From Oscarella lobularis (lineage: Eukaryota; Porifera; Homoscleromorpha; Homosclerophorida; Oscarellidae), in NCBI RefSeq assembly GCF_947507565.1, contig NC_089179.1:1550681-1614680 (forward strand): 64,000 bases of DNA, given 5' to 3'. The notes under the pieces are model-generated. The model was not told where the DNA came from. It did no database searches and saw only the letters and a list, made by a program, of their open reading frames with translations. Shown here one piece after another: positions 37,901 to 49,365 of the stretch; the stretch's first letter is position 1, and every line of letters starts with the position of its first letter. The translations under genes and the position numbers were made by a program.

Positions 37901-39082
37901 AACGAAATTTCCTTCGACGTGCTGAAACAAACCACGCCCGTCAATCATACTATATATTCATTAGAATATTTCACCAGATAACGTTCCGTCAGAACACTGA
38001 CAAGAATGATGTCATCACCCCCACGAACCTATTATATATAATAGAGTTATAAGTCTCCTAAAAAAAATTCCATTATCATACCTTCTCTCCTTCTGATCGT
38101 TGTCTTGATGACGGATGCACAGTGAACCAGCATGCCTCTTCTAAAAAAGGATATAATCAAGGACGCAAAAGATGCACCTGGTTTCCTCTTACCTTCCGGT
38201 GTCTCCGAAAGACCAACGTGGAAGGCTAATTTGTCATTCAAAGGTGACGTGGACAAGCAAGATAAATACTAGAGACGAGCGTAATGCATCCTTATAGGCC
38301 TCCTGCTGATGACAGTAACCTTTTGGCTCGACTTGTGTCTGAGCAAAACTGCGTGCCCGTAGAGCAGCGTCTTCCTCGACGTCTAAACAGGGAGCAAAAA
38401 AACAATAACAAAAAAAAACGTCTCCAAAGCGGCGAATAGACGAACGGATTCTTTGAAACTCGACGTCGTGATCATCTCCTGGAGCGCTCGCACCGAATAG
38501 GCGTGTTCCAAGGTAAAGCAGCAGTGACTGAGATTCACAGGCAAATCCTGGCAATAGAAGTAAGGACTCTCGTCATCCCGGAACTTTCACCGAAAAGACG
38601 ACGAACGAACCTTCGACTGTTGCAATTCGAATTCGCACACGCCGGAGCCGAAGCCGCGAGCCGAAAGCCATCCGCGTTGGGGCTCGGTGAACGACGCCGA
38701 TTCGGCGTCGTCCACGACGGACGCCGAGAAGCAGATGTCGTCGTCCTACGCGTCGCAGTGCGAAGGGAATCGTTAGTTAGGGTAGCGAAGCGACGTTGAA
38801 CTAATTCGTCTTCTCGGGGGTGTTCGCGCCTCGAGAACTTTCGATATCATCTCCTATCCTTTCGACGTCTTACAGTAGAAGGGATGCGATGCTCGCTATA
38901 AGCTATGGACGACTTCTGCTGTACACGCGTAACCTGAACCTGGGCGAGGCGCGACGCGGCGGATGTGCCCTCTTTTCTGCTAGGACGCGTGGCGAGTCTA
39001 GCCCGTTACTGACCGTTCGAAGAAAGACGACGTCGTCGCTTTCTGGGTCTTTTTTTCCTGACGAAAGTAGACCTGCCTGCAT
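16930..39082 (-). CDS. RYR: Ryanodine receptor (intracellular Ca2+ release channel)
   Basis: One ~22-kb gene of several dozen short exons. Exon 1 (39014-39082) ends in VVFLRT and exon 2 (from 38745) begins [11 protein letters not shown], as in RyR N-termini; [24 protein letters not shown] and [11 protein letters not shown] follow (38.5-38.1 kb). SPRY domains lie near 35.2-35.8, 33.6-33.9 and 32.5-33.1 kb. RyR repeats lie near 34.5-34.9, 34.0-34.4 ([10 protein letters not shown]) and 26.9-27.4 kb. A run of Asp/Glu lies at 28986-29115. EF-hands are at 22049-22090 ([12 protein letters not shown]) and 20660-20798 ([12 protein letters not shown]). The pore exon near 17.5-17.6 kb has GGGIGDEI and inner helix [15 protein letters not shown], followed by [11 protein letters not shown], the CFICG / HGFE zinc-like motif and FFPVGDCF; stop at 16930. 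It lacks the IP3-receptor layout. The exon list was not fully worked out. Confidence 0.96.
20862..20980. repeat. Degenerate tandem motif (TAGTTCATGG ... TTTTGAGCCATG)
   Basis: Units such as TTTTGAGCCATGGGCTATA, TTTTGAGCCATGAACTA and TTTTGGGCCATGAGTTGG follow each other every ~35-45 bp. A related unit (TAGTTCATGG...TTTTTGGGCCGTG) recurs at about 21890-21930 on the far side of the dispersed repeat, suggesting insertion into an older tandem array. Confidence 0.6.
21006..21821 (-). repeat. Dispersed ~0.8-kb repeat, copy A (LTR-like promoter unit) in RyR intron
   Basis: Near-identical, in opposite orientation, to 48419-49365. Read on minus, the element begins TGTCACGCG (21821) and holds a GC-rich box CCCCGCCTC just before TATAAATAG (about 21353-21361), then GGGAGCAG|GTAACT, a donor-like site about 60 bp downstream. 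Such a layout suits a solo LTR or other promoter-bearing element. On plus it carries an open frame of ~151 codons (21066-21521) that is conserved in copy B. The element points in the RyR transcription direction. Confidence 0.75.
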
Positions 39083-39656
39083 TTGGCTTTGGCTAGCTGC
39101 CGCGTTTTGCGACGACGAGGTGAGATGACGCGCGCTATGCTACACCCTCGCTCTTTCGCCTGGTTTCCTGCTGTGAGCTCCACGCGTCGCCAGAAGAACG
39201 AGGGAATTTCGGACAAGTTTTGGTAAAGCCTAATTACAGAGATTTCGAATTTCGGGAATTTTCGCAATTGATTATTGGATCTGTTGCGGGAAACAGCATT
39301 TAATTTTTGGTAATTTTTTTGTTCTTGTGTGAGGTTTGCAAGTGCTGATTAGCTGAAGGACCAGCTTATGTGTACCATTATCCGGGTCTGACAAACGTGG
39401 CATGCAGAATGTGGATATAATGATCCTAATTTTTGAAGCTTTTCTTGCCACGGCAATTAGCCAGTTACGTTGGTGCATATTGGTAGAGAAAAGCGAACAT
39501 TTAGCATTTGTGTGAGGGTCAGTGACGTATTTCGCGGTTAATTAACTTAGAGCGCGCTACGTACGTCGCAAATCGAGGTTTCTACCCTGTTGCCTTCGAA
39601 AATCGCCTATCTCCCGACAACAGTGACGACTTCTCTACCCGTGAAGTGCTCTTAGA
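39083..39656. other. Intergenic, divergent RyR / CSTPP1
   Basis: 574 bp between the RyR start (minus) and the CSTPP1 start (plus). AT-rich, with no exon, RNA gene or repeat recognised. Confidence 0.5.
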
Positions 39657-40551
39657 ATGGCAACAGCAGCAGAGGAGTACCTGAAAAAGTCTCACCTGCT
39701 GACGTACTTCAAAGATGCCATAGCTCAACTGCTCGAACACAGGGAGCACAATCCTAAGATTATTCCACAGAGGCAATGACTAAATTATCGTCCAAAATAG
39801 CAAATAATCAATTTTTTTATCTATTAGATTCTTGTTGGATTATTTCACATCAGTTCAGCAAGGCAATCAATCACTTCACAGAGAATATGATTATGTTACA
39901 GCTACGCCTTCGAACAGACGGTCATTGGTCAAGCTCTTTTACCAATCCTTTGAGCCGATTGGTAGACGAGGAGACTTGCTCAACATCAAGGAATATCATG
40001 CTCTTCTCTGCCTTCTATGTCCTGATTTTCCACTCGAATTGGTTCAAAAGACAGCTCGAATAATTCTCACTGAGGACGTGATGGATTGCCTTGTGTCATT
40101 CCCGGACTTTCTCTACGCATTTCAAGTGCAATTTGTCTACGAAGATTTTCTCAAATTGTGTCTGGAAGTCTATTCCGGCCTATTGGCTACAGTGCTTCGA
40201 GCTAATTCCAGTCAGCCAACTGTTGTTGTTGTTCCCACGTTGACAATGTCCAATTCACAAAGAAATGAAACCGATGCCTTACTGGGCCACCAAGTGTCTC
40301 CAGACAACGTGGATGCTCGCGTGTTCTTGTCACTGCTACGAGATCGATTGGCGGTGTGCGGAAGCCATCCGTCAACCGATGTGCTGGAGAGTGTGCTGGG
40401 ACATCGAGAACGCGTTTCTTATTACGAATTCATTACTTTGGTTGTCAAGTCCAGCGAAGTGAACGCCCAGCTAGGAGTGTTGCCAAGTCGTGACGCTTTG
40501 TTTGGTAGTAGTAGTAGTAGTGCGGGAGTAAGCAAAGATGCCGATTCGTAA
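39657..40551 (+). CDS. CSTPP1: Centriolar-satellite tubulin polyglutamylase complex regulator (C11orf49 homologue)
   Basis: Two exons, 39657-39772 and 39828-40551, give 279 aa. It matches vertebrate CSTPP1/C11orf49 from YLKKSHLLTYFKDAI through FLLDYFTSVQQGN, EYHALLCLLCPDFPLEL, SFPDFLYAFQ and GVLPSR; a DPY30/RIIa-like helical bundle at the N-terminus is expected. The vertebrate protein binds the TTLL1-containing tubulin polyglutamylase complex. The intron must use a GC donor (AG|GCAATG at 39773): no GT donor lies between the conserved exon end and the in-frame TGA at 39776. AGBL2/3, which removes tubulin glutamates, lies two genes downstream, a suggestive but unproven neighbourhood. Confidence 0.9.
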
Positions 40552-41106
40552 ACGTTGTCGTCACTGAGGGTATATTTAGCTCTCGCCCGCTGCGCGCAGA
40601 CCGCAGCACCTATATAAGATCCGGCTTCAGCTTTAGGCGCAGAATCAGACCACATCAGGCTAATTGGCTGCTACACCTAAGGCTATCACTCAGCGTCGGT
40701 CTCATAAATGCTCCCCACTTGAACGCCAAGTTTACAGAAGCGCGGATCATTTTGCCGCCTAATGTATTCACTCCCAAGGCACAAGGACCACCTCGTTTGC
40801 CGCCATTCCCACGAGTATAGCGTGAGCGGCATCATCAGTCACGCACAGCGGATTTCCCAAAAGTCAATATGTCCTGATCAATGTCGATGGTCGTACTTTA
40901 CGAGCCTCAGTTAGTCTTAGAGAGTGACACGAGTTTATGTAGCCGTGGACAGACTGCTTGCCTGCAACCAGGAAGCTGCCCCCAACAACGATCCGGTTGA
41001 AGCCGATCATTAGCATGTGCGTCTGTCGTGAGACACATCCGGTGCGCGAGCCCCTAAAAGCGATGTGTGACACCTGGCCAGAACCAGTTCGAATTGAGCC
41101 AGACGT
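40552..41106. other. Intergenic, possible decayed coding sequence
   Basis: 555 bp between CSTPP1 and the next start codon. On minus, short open pieces (for example VTDDAAHAILVGMAANEVVL near 40790-40850) look protein-like but are cut by stops. I cannot assign them. No RNA gene or repeat recognised. Confidence 0.35.
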
Positions 41107-41986
41107 ATGACAACTCAACAACAACAGCTCTCACGAAGACGGCGAGGCAGTTCCGTCGATCGCTTACTCCGTCGCAGTCGAGATCTTCGTCGAATATCGG
41201 CGGAGATGTTTGACGATCAGCGGAGGCGAGCCCTCACCCCGCAGCCGTCGAGGAGAGCGACGACGCCGTCTCCCACCAGCAACATCGAAAGACTCCTCAA
41301 CGAAGCCCGAACAGAAGTGGTACGTAGCTTTTTGGTTCGAGATCCGCGAGATGTTTATGGGTAAATAAGCCAAATTCCTGTTTCAGAAAGAGCTCCAAAG
41401 AGAAGACGCTGGCCTCATACTCGAGATGCAGCACCTCTATAGTGACATACGGAAGATATCAAGCCAAGTCTTCTCCGATCCTTGGCCAGACGTCCTAGAC
41501 TCACGCAGCCCAAGTTCTAGTGGCGTTTCGGACGTCGATTCGCCGCCTCCGCCACCATTAGAGCGACGGCAGGGACCAATCAATCCCGTTATTCGTCAAG
41601 CTGTGCCGCAAATCGAAATCGAGCCTATTGAAATGCCAGCGGACTCGTCCGATCAAAACTACGCTCTTCAACGTTCCGGATCTGTGGGCGACTTGCCTGG
41701 CGTCGTGTACCAGCGCGTGAAACGCCAAAACAACGATCTATTTCCGGGTAGTTCTGAAGACACCGACTGCATGTGCGCTGATTGCGAAGAAAAGCGATTG
41801 CTAGCAAAACAACGAGCAGGATTCGTTCGACCGAAGAGCGCCGAGCCGGCTTTTCTTCGTAGCCGCTCAGTGGCCAGTGTCAGTTCGAATAGCAGTGCTG
41901 GCAAGGACAGTCGGAAGTCGCTCCAAATGTCATCATCGAACCGAATTGTGTTTCCTGAGGTGGAGCCAGTTCCCGTTTATGTTTAA
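41107..41986 (+). CDS. Unrecognised Ser/Arg-rich protein with short coiled coil
   Basis: Two exons, 41107-41319 and 41387-41986 (GT-AG intron, phase 0), give 270 aa. The N-terminus is very basic (SRRRRGSSVDRLLRRSRDLRR). A short helical segment spans the splice (NIERLLNEARTEVKELQREDAG), and the rest is low-complexity with a Pro run (SPPPPPLERR) and a CxxC pair (CMCADCEEKR). No known domain; probably a scaffold or cytoskeletal protein by composition only. Confidence 0.7.
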
Positions 41987-42339
41987 ACTCATGACTCACC
42001 TGGGTCACCCATGCATGTGTAATTGAACTATCTAATTCATAGTCATGAGATAATTTTTAATTCAAGGTCATTTGAGGTCATTGCCCTTTGTGTATTGAAA
42101 TGCATTGGCTGATCGCCAGGCAACCAAACCCAACCCACTTTAGAGAAGATTTGTGGTCATAACGTATTAGGCACTGCGTGTTCACTTCTCTATGACAAAT
42201 AAAACAAAAACACACGAGACGGACTCTCTCGCAAATAAATTTCGAAAATTTAATGTGTCCGGGTTCTTACCTCTTACACAAGTGCCAGTATTATGGCGTG
42301 GGAAAATAGTAGATCGCTTCCCTTGTCCAGCAGACAGCT
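41987..42339. other. Intergenic, 3' of the Ser/Arg-rich gene and 5' of AGBL2/3
   Basis: 353 bp, AT-rich, with AATAAA-like words near 42199 that could end the upstream transcript. Nothing else recognised. Confidence 0.5.
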
Positions 42340-45300
42340 ATGGAAACGCGAACAGAGGAACTAGACTGGATAAACGCGTACCGATTGACCGGTAAGAAGC
42401 GTCGCGTCGCGTCGAAACTTTGCGCCGAAGACGAGAACGAGCCCAGGAATGCTAGCGAGCCCGCCGAAGCGAGATCCGCTCGGGCTCGGATCGCTCGAAG
42501 ACTGGGAACAGCGAGGAGAGAGCTCAGCGGCGACAGAAGCGACGGCAGGGGCGGAAATCGACCCCGAACTCCAGGAAGCGCGACAACGCCTAGAGGAGAG
42601 GCATACGGCTCAATCGAAAAGCGGTGAGGAGACTATCGGACTCCGCGAACGAGAACGACGGGGGGTTTGTTTGCGTCGCGTAGAGACGTTTGAAGTGGAC
42701 TTGAAGAGGACGACGCAGCTAATTTTTACGGGATCGAGAAAGGTGGGCGGGGATGAAATTCGTTGGATTAGCAGTATTGATTGATTGATTGATCGATAAA
42801 CGCAGATTCCGATATTGCGCGAGCCGAGGAATTTGTATCGCACGACGCGGGACTCCTACACTCAAGACGTTCCTCGATGGTGAGTAGAAAGAGACACTTA
42901 TAATACGTTACTGTCACTTACAGTCCCTGTGTGTTGGAAGAAGAAAATAATGGATTATACAGTTGTACTTATATCGTTTTTTTTAGGCCGGCTTGTGCTC
43001 CTTCTGTTATTGATCGCGTTCTTCACATTCGCTATGTTCCGAGTCAGCGAGAACCACTGAACAAACCAGGCGAGTTTTATGGAGGAGTAGTAGGAGGAAA
43101 GCTCTTTGTGTTGTAGTTACCAAAGTTTATCTAGAACCTGATGTACATGTGCCAAAGCATAAGCCAGGATCTGGCAGATTGGTCTACTCCTATCCTTCCA
43201 TTCCGGATCGCTATGTAAGCTGGTCTCTCTCTCTCTCTCTTCACGTCCTTCTTTTTCTAATCATGATGATGATGTCTCCAGTTTACCAAGGCTCGGATCG
43301 GGAAAAGTCTTCAGTCCGACGGAGTCCATCCGACATTGAATGGATCGGACGATAACGTGCTTTTGTTTGAGTCACGCTTCGAAAGTGGAAATCTTCAAAA
43401 AGCGATTCAAATGTAAGCAGCGTGTGCAAGTAAATTCACTTTCCATACAATTTTTTTTCTTATAGAGGACCCTATTCATACCAACTGTGGTTGCGTTGTG
43501 ACTTATTCACAGTGAAGCACACCCAATGGTATTATTTTCGCGTACAAAATACAAAAGCTGGAGTCACGTATCGCTTTACTATCATGAATTTACTCAAGGT
43601 GATTTTTGCTTCAAAAAAACGATATAGGGAGGAATACTATGTATACTTCTAGTCCGACAGTCTATATAATCACGGCATGAAATTATTGATGNNNNNNNNN
43701 NNNNNNNNNNNNNNNNNNNNNNNNNNNNNNNNNNNNNNNNNNNNNNNNNNNNNNNNNNNNNNNNNNNNNNNNNNNNNNNNNNNNNNNNNNNNNNNNNNNN
43801 NNNNNNNNNNNNNNNNNNNNNNNNNNNNNNNNNNNNNNNNNNNNNNNNNNNNNNNNNNNNNNNNNNNNNNNNNNNNNNNNNNNNNNNNNNNGAAATTATT
43901 GATGTACTCTGAGCGCGAAGCAGTGAGGAGACGAATTGGTTGGCATCGCGTTGGACATCACATCAAATATTGCAAAAATAATTTAAGGTAATAAAGAATG
44001 AGATTGCTCCGCTTTCAGGACGTTTGATTGCAAGGAGGGAAGACTGCAAATCAGAACAATATTGCTACTCCCTTACGTGGCAGTGCGAATTTCCCCACTC
44101 GGACGACACGTGTTATTTCGCTCACTCCTATCCTTACGCGTATTCTGATATGCAAGTAAGATCGATGTCTATCTAGATCCATTCTTCTGGCATGAATTCC
44201 TCATCTAGGATTATTTGAAGGCTTTGGCAAAGGATTCGTTGAGATCTCAGTTTTGCAAGCAACGCATTCTCTGTCGCTCGGTGGCAGGAAATCTTGTCCA
44301 CTTATTGACGATCACATCACCGTCGTCGTCTCTGATCGAAGCCGAGGTTGCCAACAATCATTCATCAGATTGAGTTATAGTAGATGCGGTGACGTTTCAG
44401 GCTAAGCAAGCTGTCGTCGTCACGGCGAGAGTTCATCCGGGAGAAACAAACGGCAGTTGGATGATGAAGGGATTCTTGGACTTTGTTACTGGCAATAGCA
44501 CAGATGCAAAGGCACTGCTACTTTTTCGTAAAAGAGACTACGACGTCTCTATTGAGTCTTTGTGTGCAGATTTTGCGTGATAGCTTTGTATTCAAAGTCG
44601 TTCCCATGCTCAATCCGGACGGCGTCATTGTGGGCAATTACCGTTGCTCTCTGTCGGGTCGAGATCTGAATCGGAACTATCGAACCACGATGAAAAGCGC
44701 CTTTCCAACTGTTTGGCATACAAAGCAGATGATCAGACGGTTTGTGGCGCTGTTTTCATCTCTTTCCTAACCGTTTTTCCCTCTCTGCAGACTAATCCAA
44801 GAAAGAGAAGTCGTACTCTATTGTGATTTGCATGGACACAGTAGAAAGCAGCACGTCTTCATATACGGATGTGAAAACAGGTACTTGCAGCACTGTTAGT
44901 AGAATTAGAGAGAGAATAGATCTATTAGATTTGATCCATCTGCGCGGCTTCATGAACGCGTATTTCCTATGATGCTTCACAAGAATGCTCCTGATAAGGT
45001 TCGCACATATAAGGCTACTTGTGTTCTAATAATGAATGGTGACGTATCACGTGCAGTTTTTGTTCAGCGACTGTCGGTTTAAAGTTCAAAAGAGCAAGGT
45101 TTGCCATTGTTATCTGTTTTCTCCAAAGAAAATAATATGAATTTACGGTAGGAGGGTACAGGACGCATTGTTATGTGGCGCGAAATGGGAATAATGAATA
45201 GCTTTACAATGGAGGTCAGACTGCTGCATCCGCTGTTGAAGAAGTATATGTTCTTGCTTAGGCTACCTTTTGTGGAGCGAAAAGCGGACATGCTGGCTAC

Positions 45301-48144
45301 CATTTTTCGGTGGCCGATTTCGAATTGATGGGCCACCACTTGTGCGATACTCTTCTAGATTATTGTGATCCTGACAGAACGAAAGTGCGCTGTCGTTTTC
45401 CGGAATTACGCATCTAATTTTTCTTTAGTATCAGGTTGTGTATCAGGAAGTTGAGCAGATGGTGAAGGATCAAATCCTTGCTAAACTGGCATCGATGGGA
45501 AAGGAGTTGCCACCGGGCACCGACCCTTTGGACATTCCTCTCATGGATTCGGACTTTTCTTCAGGAGTCGAGTCAAGGTGAATAGTATATACTATTTATT
45601 TATTTATTTATCATAATTGTATCGTTCTCTTTCAGCGACGGGGGATCAGATAGTTCTGTCTCTGATGGGCTTCCTATGGAACTTATGTACGGCCCTGCTG
45701 CCATCCGAAAGGCAAGTAGTTGAATTGTGTATTTCAGACTTATCTGACTGATGGTTGGCTATTGTAGAAAAAGAAAAAGAAGAGCAAGGGAGATAAGAAG
45801 CGCCATCCCGCGAAGCTCAGGATGCATCAGTCGCAAACATCTCTAAGCGATGAACAGAAGAGCAATGAGGTAAATGATTTCTACTCCGTTTAGAAGTTAT
45901 GGGTTCTCGTGCATCATCGTAATAATTGTCTTACTGTTGGATTGCATCAAAAACGTTAAAACATTTGGTAGGAACTGGGCGATTATTTCGTATTTCATTC
46001 TAGCCTTCAACCGTGCCATTGACTGAACGAGATATTGTGGCATTGGCTAAGGCAGGGCAAGAAAAGGTGAGCTGTAGCTCGTTCCGATTGTCTATCTGCT
46101 GTCACCTTTCTATAGTCGGTGTCAGACAAGGACGGCGCACCGCTGAAGATGACTACTTCTTCTATGAAACCCGAGCCTATACAAATGGTTGGTTGTTGAT
46201 CTGGATTTCGTTATCTTTGCTACATTTTTCCTTTCGCTTTTCCAATAGTCGGACTTCATTCGGTCTTTGCCGGACAATGTGTCTCGCAGTAGTGCCAAAC
46301 GAGGCTGCACCACTCCTAATATTGCTGGATTAGTTGAAGACAAGGAGTCGGGCACGGTGATGATCAGTGGATTCAATCTGATGAACAGCGTCGGAGCGAA
46401 TCCAAGCGTCGCTACCACCGCTTTAAGCGCAGCGACTAAGACAAGGTGCAGTCTTAATTAAAAATTATCTGAAACGTCAATAGGTAGTTTTTCATTCGCA
46501 GTCCCGCTCAATCACGTCGCTCGTCTATTGGACCTCCTCAATTTCGGACGTCCAGTCAAGGTCCGGGAGCGTTTACCGCTCGCTACGTATCGCACCATCT
46601 CGCAGCGGAGTCAGGTAAGAGTGGAGGAGGCAACGGTTCTTTTCCCTGACTTTTCGTCTGCAGGAAATCGGCTATTGACTGCGGCTCTATCCGGTCGACC
46701 GGAGACACCCGCGCTGCATTCTCGGTCTTCTTTGATTCGCTCCTCGTTTCGTCTGCGAAAAGCCGACGACTCTAAAGTCATTCCAGCGCGATTGGAACTG
46801 GACATCGTGAAGAGGAGAGACCCAATCGAGAAGGATTCGACTCAACCGGCTCTGAGCGGCGACAGCGTCGAAAGCATAGCTAGCGAACGCAGTTTCGTCA
46901 GCTTGGACGGCACGGGACTGGAATTCCTTACCAATCGGCTCTCCACAACTCATTTGACGACTCAGAGAAAGAAAGACGATCCTCCCGAAATCACGAGCTC
47001 CGCAGATACGAACTCCTTACAGACGAACGGTTCACGTTCGGCGGTGTTTATGAAACAGCTCAAAGCCCTTCAGTCGACGAGGCGACTGGACGTGATGCCG
47101 GAAGGAGGAGGAGGAGGAGGAAAAAGGGAAGCGGAAAGTAGGCACCGTAAGTCGACGACTTCTAACGAAATTCGTTCGGCATTCGAATCCCTACACGAGA
47201 TCACAGCCGCTGCTATTGCTGACACCGAACCTCTTTCCACCAGCGCGGAAGAGCCGCGACTCTCCTCCCATCGTCTTTCTCGAACCGGCTCCTGGTTTCG
47301 CTCAAAAGATCGAATCGAGGAACACAAGAGCGCTATCGCGGCTGCCGTTAAAGAGCACGAAGTCGTTCATCGACAGACGGCGCCTTCGAAGTCGAGTCCA
47401 CCTAACAAATTGTCGGACGATAGAAGAACCGTTTCAACGACAGCGAACGTCTCTTCTGACCACGTTTCTGCGTCTAAGAAAGCTCGCTCGCCGGTGCCGC
47501 GAATATTTAGTGAATCGATAGCACCGTCGAGTCGTCGCCCCGTGCCTCGATCGGCTAGTTTTCCTATTGCGTCGCAGGGGACGAGATCGGCACTTCAGTC
47601 GGCTGCTGCCGGCGGTCGTCGTCGTCGAGACGTCTTGAATGCTGTAGCGAGCGCCAAAAGGCCGCTCACCGTGCATTCGACAGCTAAACGCGGTGGCACG
47701 TCGTATGAGGTCGAGACAAATAGTCCGCCTTTTCCGCCGACGGTGGCTTTTTTGCGGGGTGACGAAACTGTCGAAATTCCGGGGAACATGTACGCTCGAC
47801 TTCGACTAAACAGAGGCGAAACGTCGACAGGGGTAAGTGGCGTTCGAGCGGTTGCGTGTTCGCGTTTTTTCTTTTACTAACGACCCAGGTTGAGTCGATT
47901 GCAGATCCGAACGTGTGCAAGGTCGGCCGACGACCAAATTTGGAGACAGGTCATATTTGTTTTATTTTAGTAAATTGTTTCGCTATCTGAGAAAATCTTA
48001 GGCACTTCGCCCGCTACTATATCTCTGACAATTGACGAGATGGAATTGCTACGTCAAGCTAAGAAAAAGAAGAAAATTCATCAGACGTCGCGCGGTTTTC
48101 GGTTTCTTCAAAGTTCAAAGAAAGCAAGAGAAAGGTTAAATTGA
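42340..48144 (+). CDS. AGBL2/AGBL3: Cytosolic carboxypeptidase 2/3-like tubulin deglutamylase
   Basis: About 27 exons join from [16 protein letters not shown] to a Lys-rich C-terminus, ~1,353 aa after removal of the gap artefact. The CCP N-domain ([41 protein letters not shown]) precedes the M14 carboxypeptidase domain. Zinc ligands are HPGE in [12 protein letters not shown] and His in CDLHGHSRK; the substrate-binding NPDGV and GRDLNRNY are present; the catalytic Glu is in NSFTMEATFCG. CCP2/3 enzymes trim long glutamate chains from tubulin in cilia. A ~390-codon exon (46664-47832) encodes a disordered Ser-rich tail. Three introns (43070, 44512, 45712) need GC donors. AGBL2 and AGBL3 cannot be separated here. 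Confidence 0.93.
43692..43891. other. Assembly gap, exactly 200 N, probably artefactual
   Basis: Both sides of the N run carry the same 13 bp, GAAATTATTGATG (43679-43691 and 43892-43904). Deleting the N run and one copy gives an uninterrupted exon reading [14 protein letters not shown], which matches the carboxypeptidase family with no missing residue. Confidence 0.93.
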
Positions 48145-48379
48145 TAGGTAAAAATTCTCTGCATTATATATCACTTGAAATTAATTAATTAATTAATTAT
48201 GTCGACTTGCCGGTGCATGGCCGGAGCGTCTGTGACGTAATCTTAGACCAATGTACTGATATGTACAATGAATTATACGACTGCCTTGGTGGTGGTCGTA
48301 TAATGGATGTCTCGCGTCTCTCCGATTCCACGGAAACCCGCTCGTTTATATGTTTCTACGAGTAGTGAAAAAAGAGCAA

Positions 48380-48414
48380 AGCGCTTGGAGCTGTCTGTGA
48401 CAGCTCCAAGCGCT
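48380..48414. repeat. Perfect 16-bp inverted repeat with 3-nt loop
   Basis: AGCGCTTGGAGCTGTC, then TGT, then the exact reverse complement. It lies 236 bp after the AGBL2/3 stop and abuts the left end of dispersed repeat copy B. It may be a transcript-end stem-loop or a small palindromic insertion. Confidence 0.7.
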
Positions 48415-48418
48415 GTAT

Positions 48419-49365
48419 TGTCGGGCGTTTGAGTCGATTATGAGCGATTCTCGCTCGTCGCGAATGCGTAGTGGAGTCGAGAACTTCGCTACAGTCGAAG
48501 AAACGCTAAAGATTGCCCGCGAACGTTTGCTCAGCTAACAATTTGTCCGCGAACGTTCGCCAAGTTAGCGATTGTCCGTTCCAGAGCCGGCAGCCATCTT
48601 GCTTGAATTTGCTGACCGTGCATACTGACGCACGTCACTACAAGGCACGCATACGTTCGCTCTTTCGCGTCGAATAGCGCCCTAACGATTCTAGAATGGC
48701 ATAGAATTTCCATCGTGACCTATTTCGTATTTTTGCTCGTCGTAAGACGCATTTCGAAGCGTATTCAACCGTATTGCGTATCCTCTTGCATAAGACAATG
48801 ATGTCATATAATGATGTCATTCTCTCTTAGCTCCTCCTCCGCTCACCATTTCTTCGTGTATAGAAACCGAATCGCGACGAAATTTCGCTCGAAACGATAG
48901 CAGAATCTAATTTTGAGTCGATTCGCATTGGTTTCTAGTTCGAAACGACGCGCATTTTCGTGCTGTAAAGCTGCGGCACAGATCAGGCCCCGCCTCTCCG
49001 AGTATAAATAGCCAGCTCGTACATCTACAATCAGAGTTCTCAGAGCTAGGATAGAAGGGAGCAGGTAACTCTCCCCAAGGTGTGACCATTTATAGCCCGG
49101 TGGCTGGTCAATTTCCTCACTTGACAAGGGCATGGATTGCCTTCCTAGCAATGACGAGAGCAAGGCATTCTGATATCGGATAAACCTCCATAGCACCGTC
49201 TTCTGTGTGGTTTGATATCGGGTGTCGAGTTTTTTACTTTTTAAAAGGTTCTCCAAGTCAAAAGAACGCGTTTTTTGGTCTTCTGGCGGTCAAACAACGC
49301 GTTTTCGAACTTGTAGCAGCCACGTGGCGGAAGGGGGCCCCCAATTTTTTCTAAACCTGAGTGCC
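48419..49365 (+). repeat. Dispersed repeat, copy B (LTR-like promoter unit)
   Basis: Inverted relative to copy A at 21006-21821 and about 95% identical where aligned by eye, with a short internal duplication (around 48540-48580, CCGCGAACGTT) absent from A. Read on plus: CCCCGCCTC then TATAAATAG at about 49002-49011, then donor-like GAGCAG|GTAACT at 49062. The minus strand carries the same ~137-codon frame (48843-49256) with only three residue changes from A. The promoter-like unit points at the coiled-coil gene beginning at 49500. Confidence 0.75.

Noticed and set aside
40864-41124. Minus-strand frame of 86 codons between CSTPP1 and the Ser/Arg-rich gene
   Set aside because: No motif, no sensible splice partners, and it overlaps the start of the plus-strand gene; kept only as possible decayed coding sequence.
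43677-43991. Open frame running through the N block as a separate gene
   Set aside because: It exists only because N codons are read as X; the real exon belongs to AGBL2/3 and continues across the artefactual gap.
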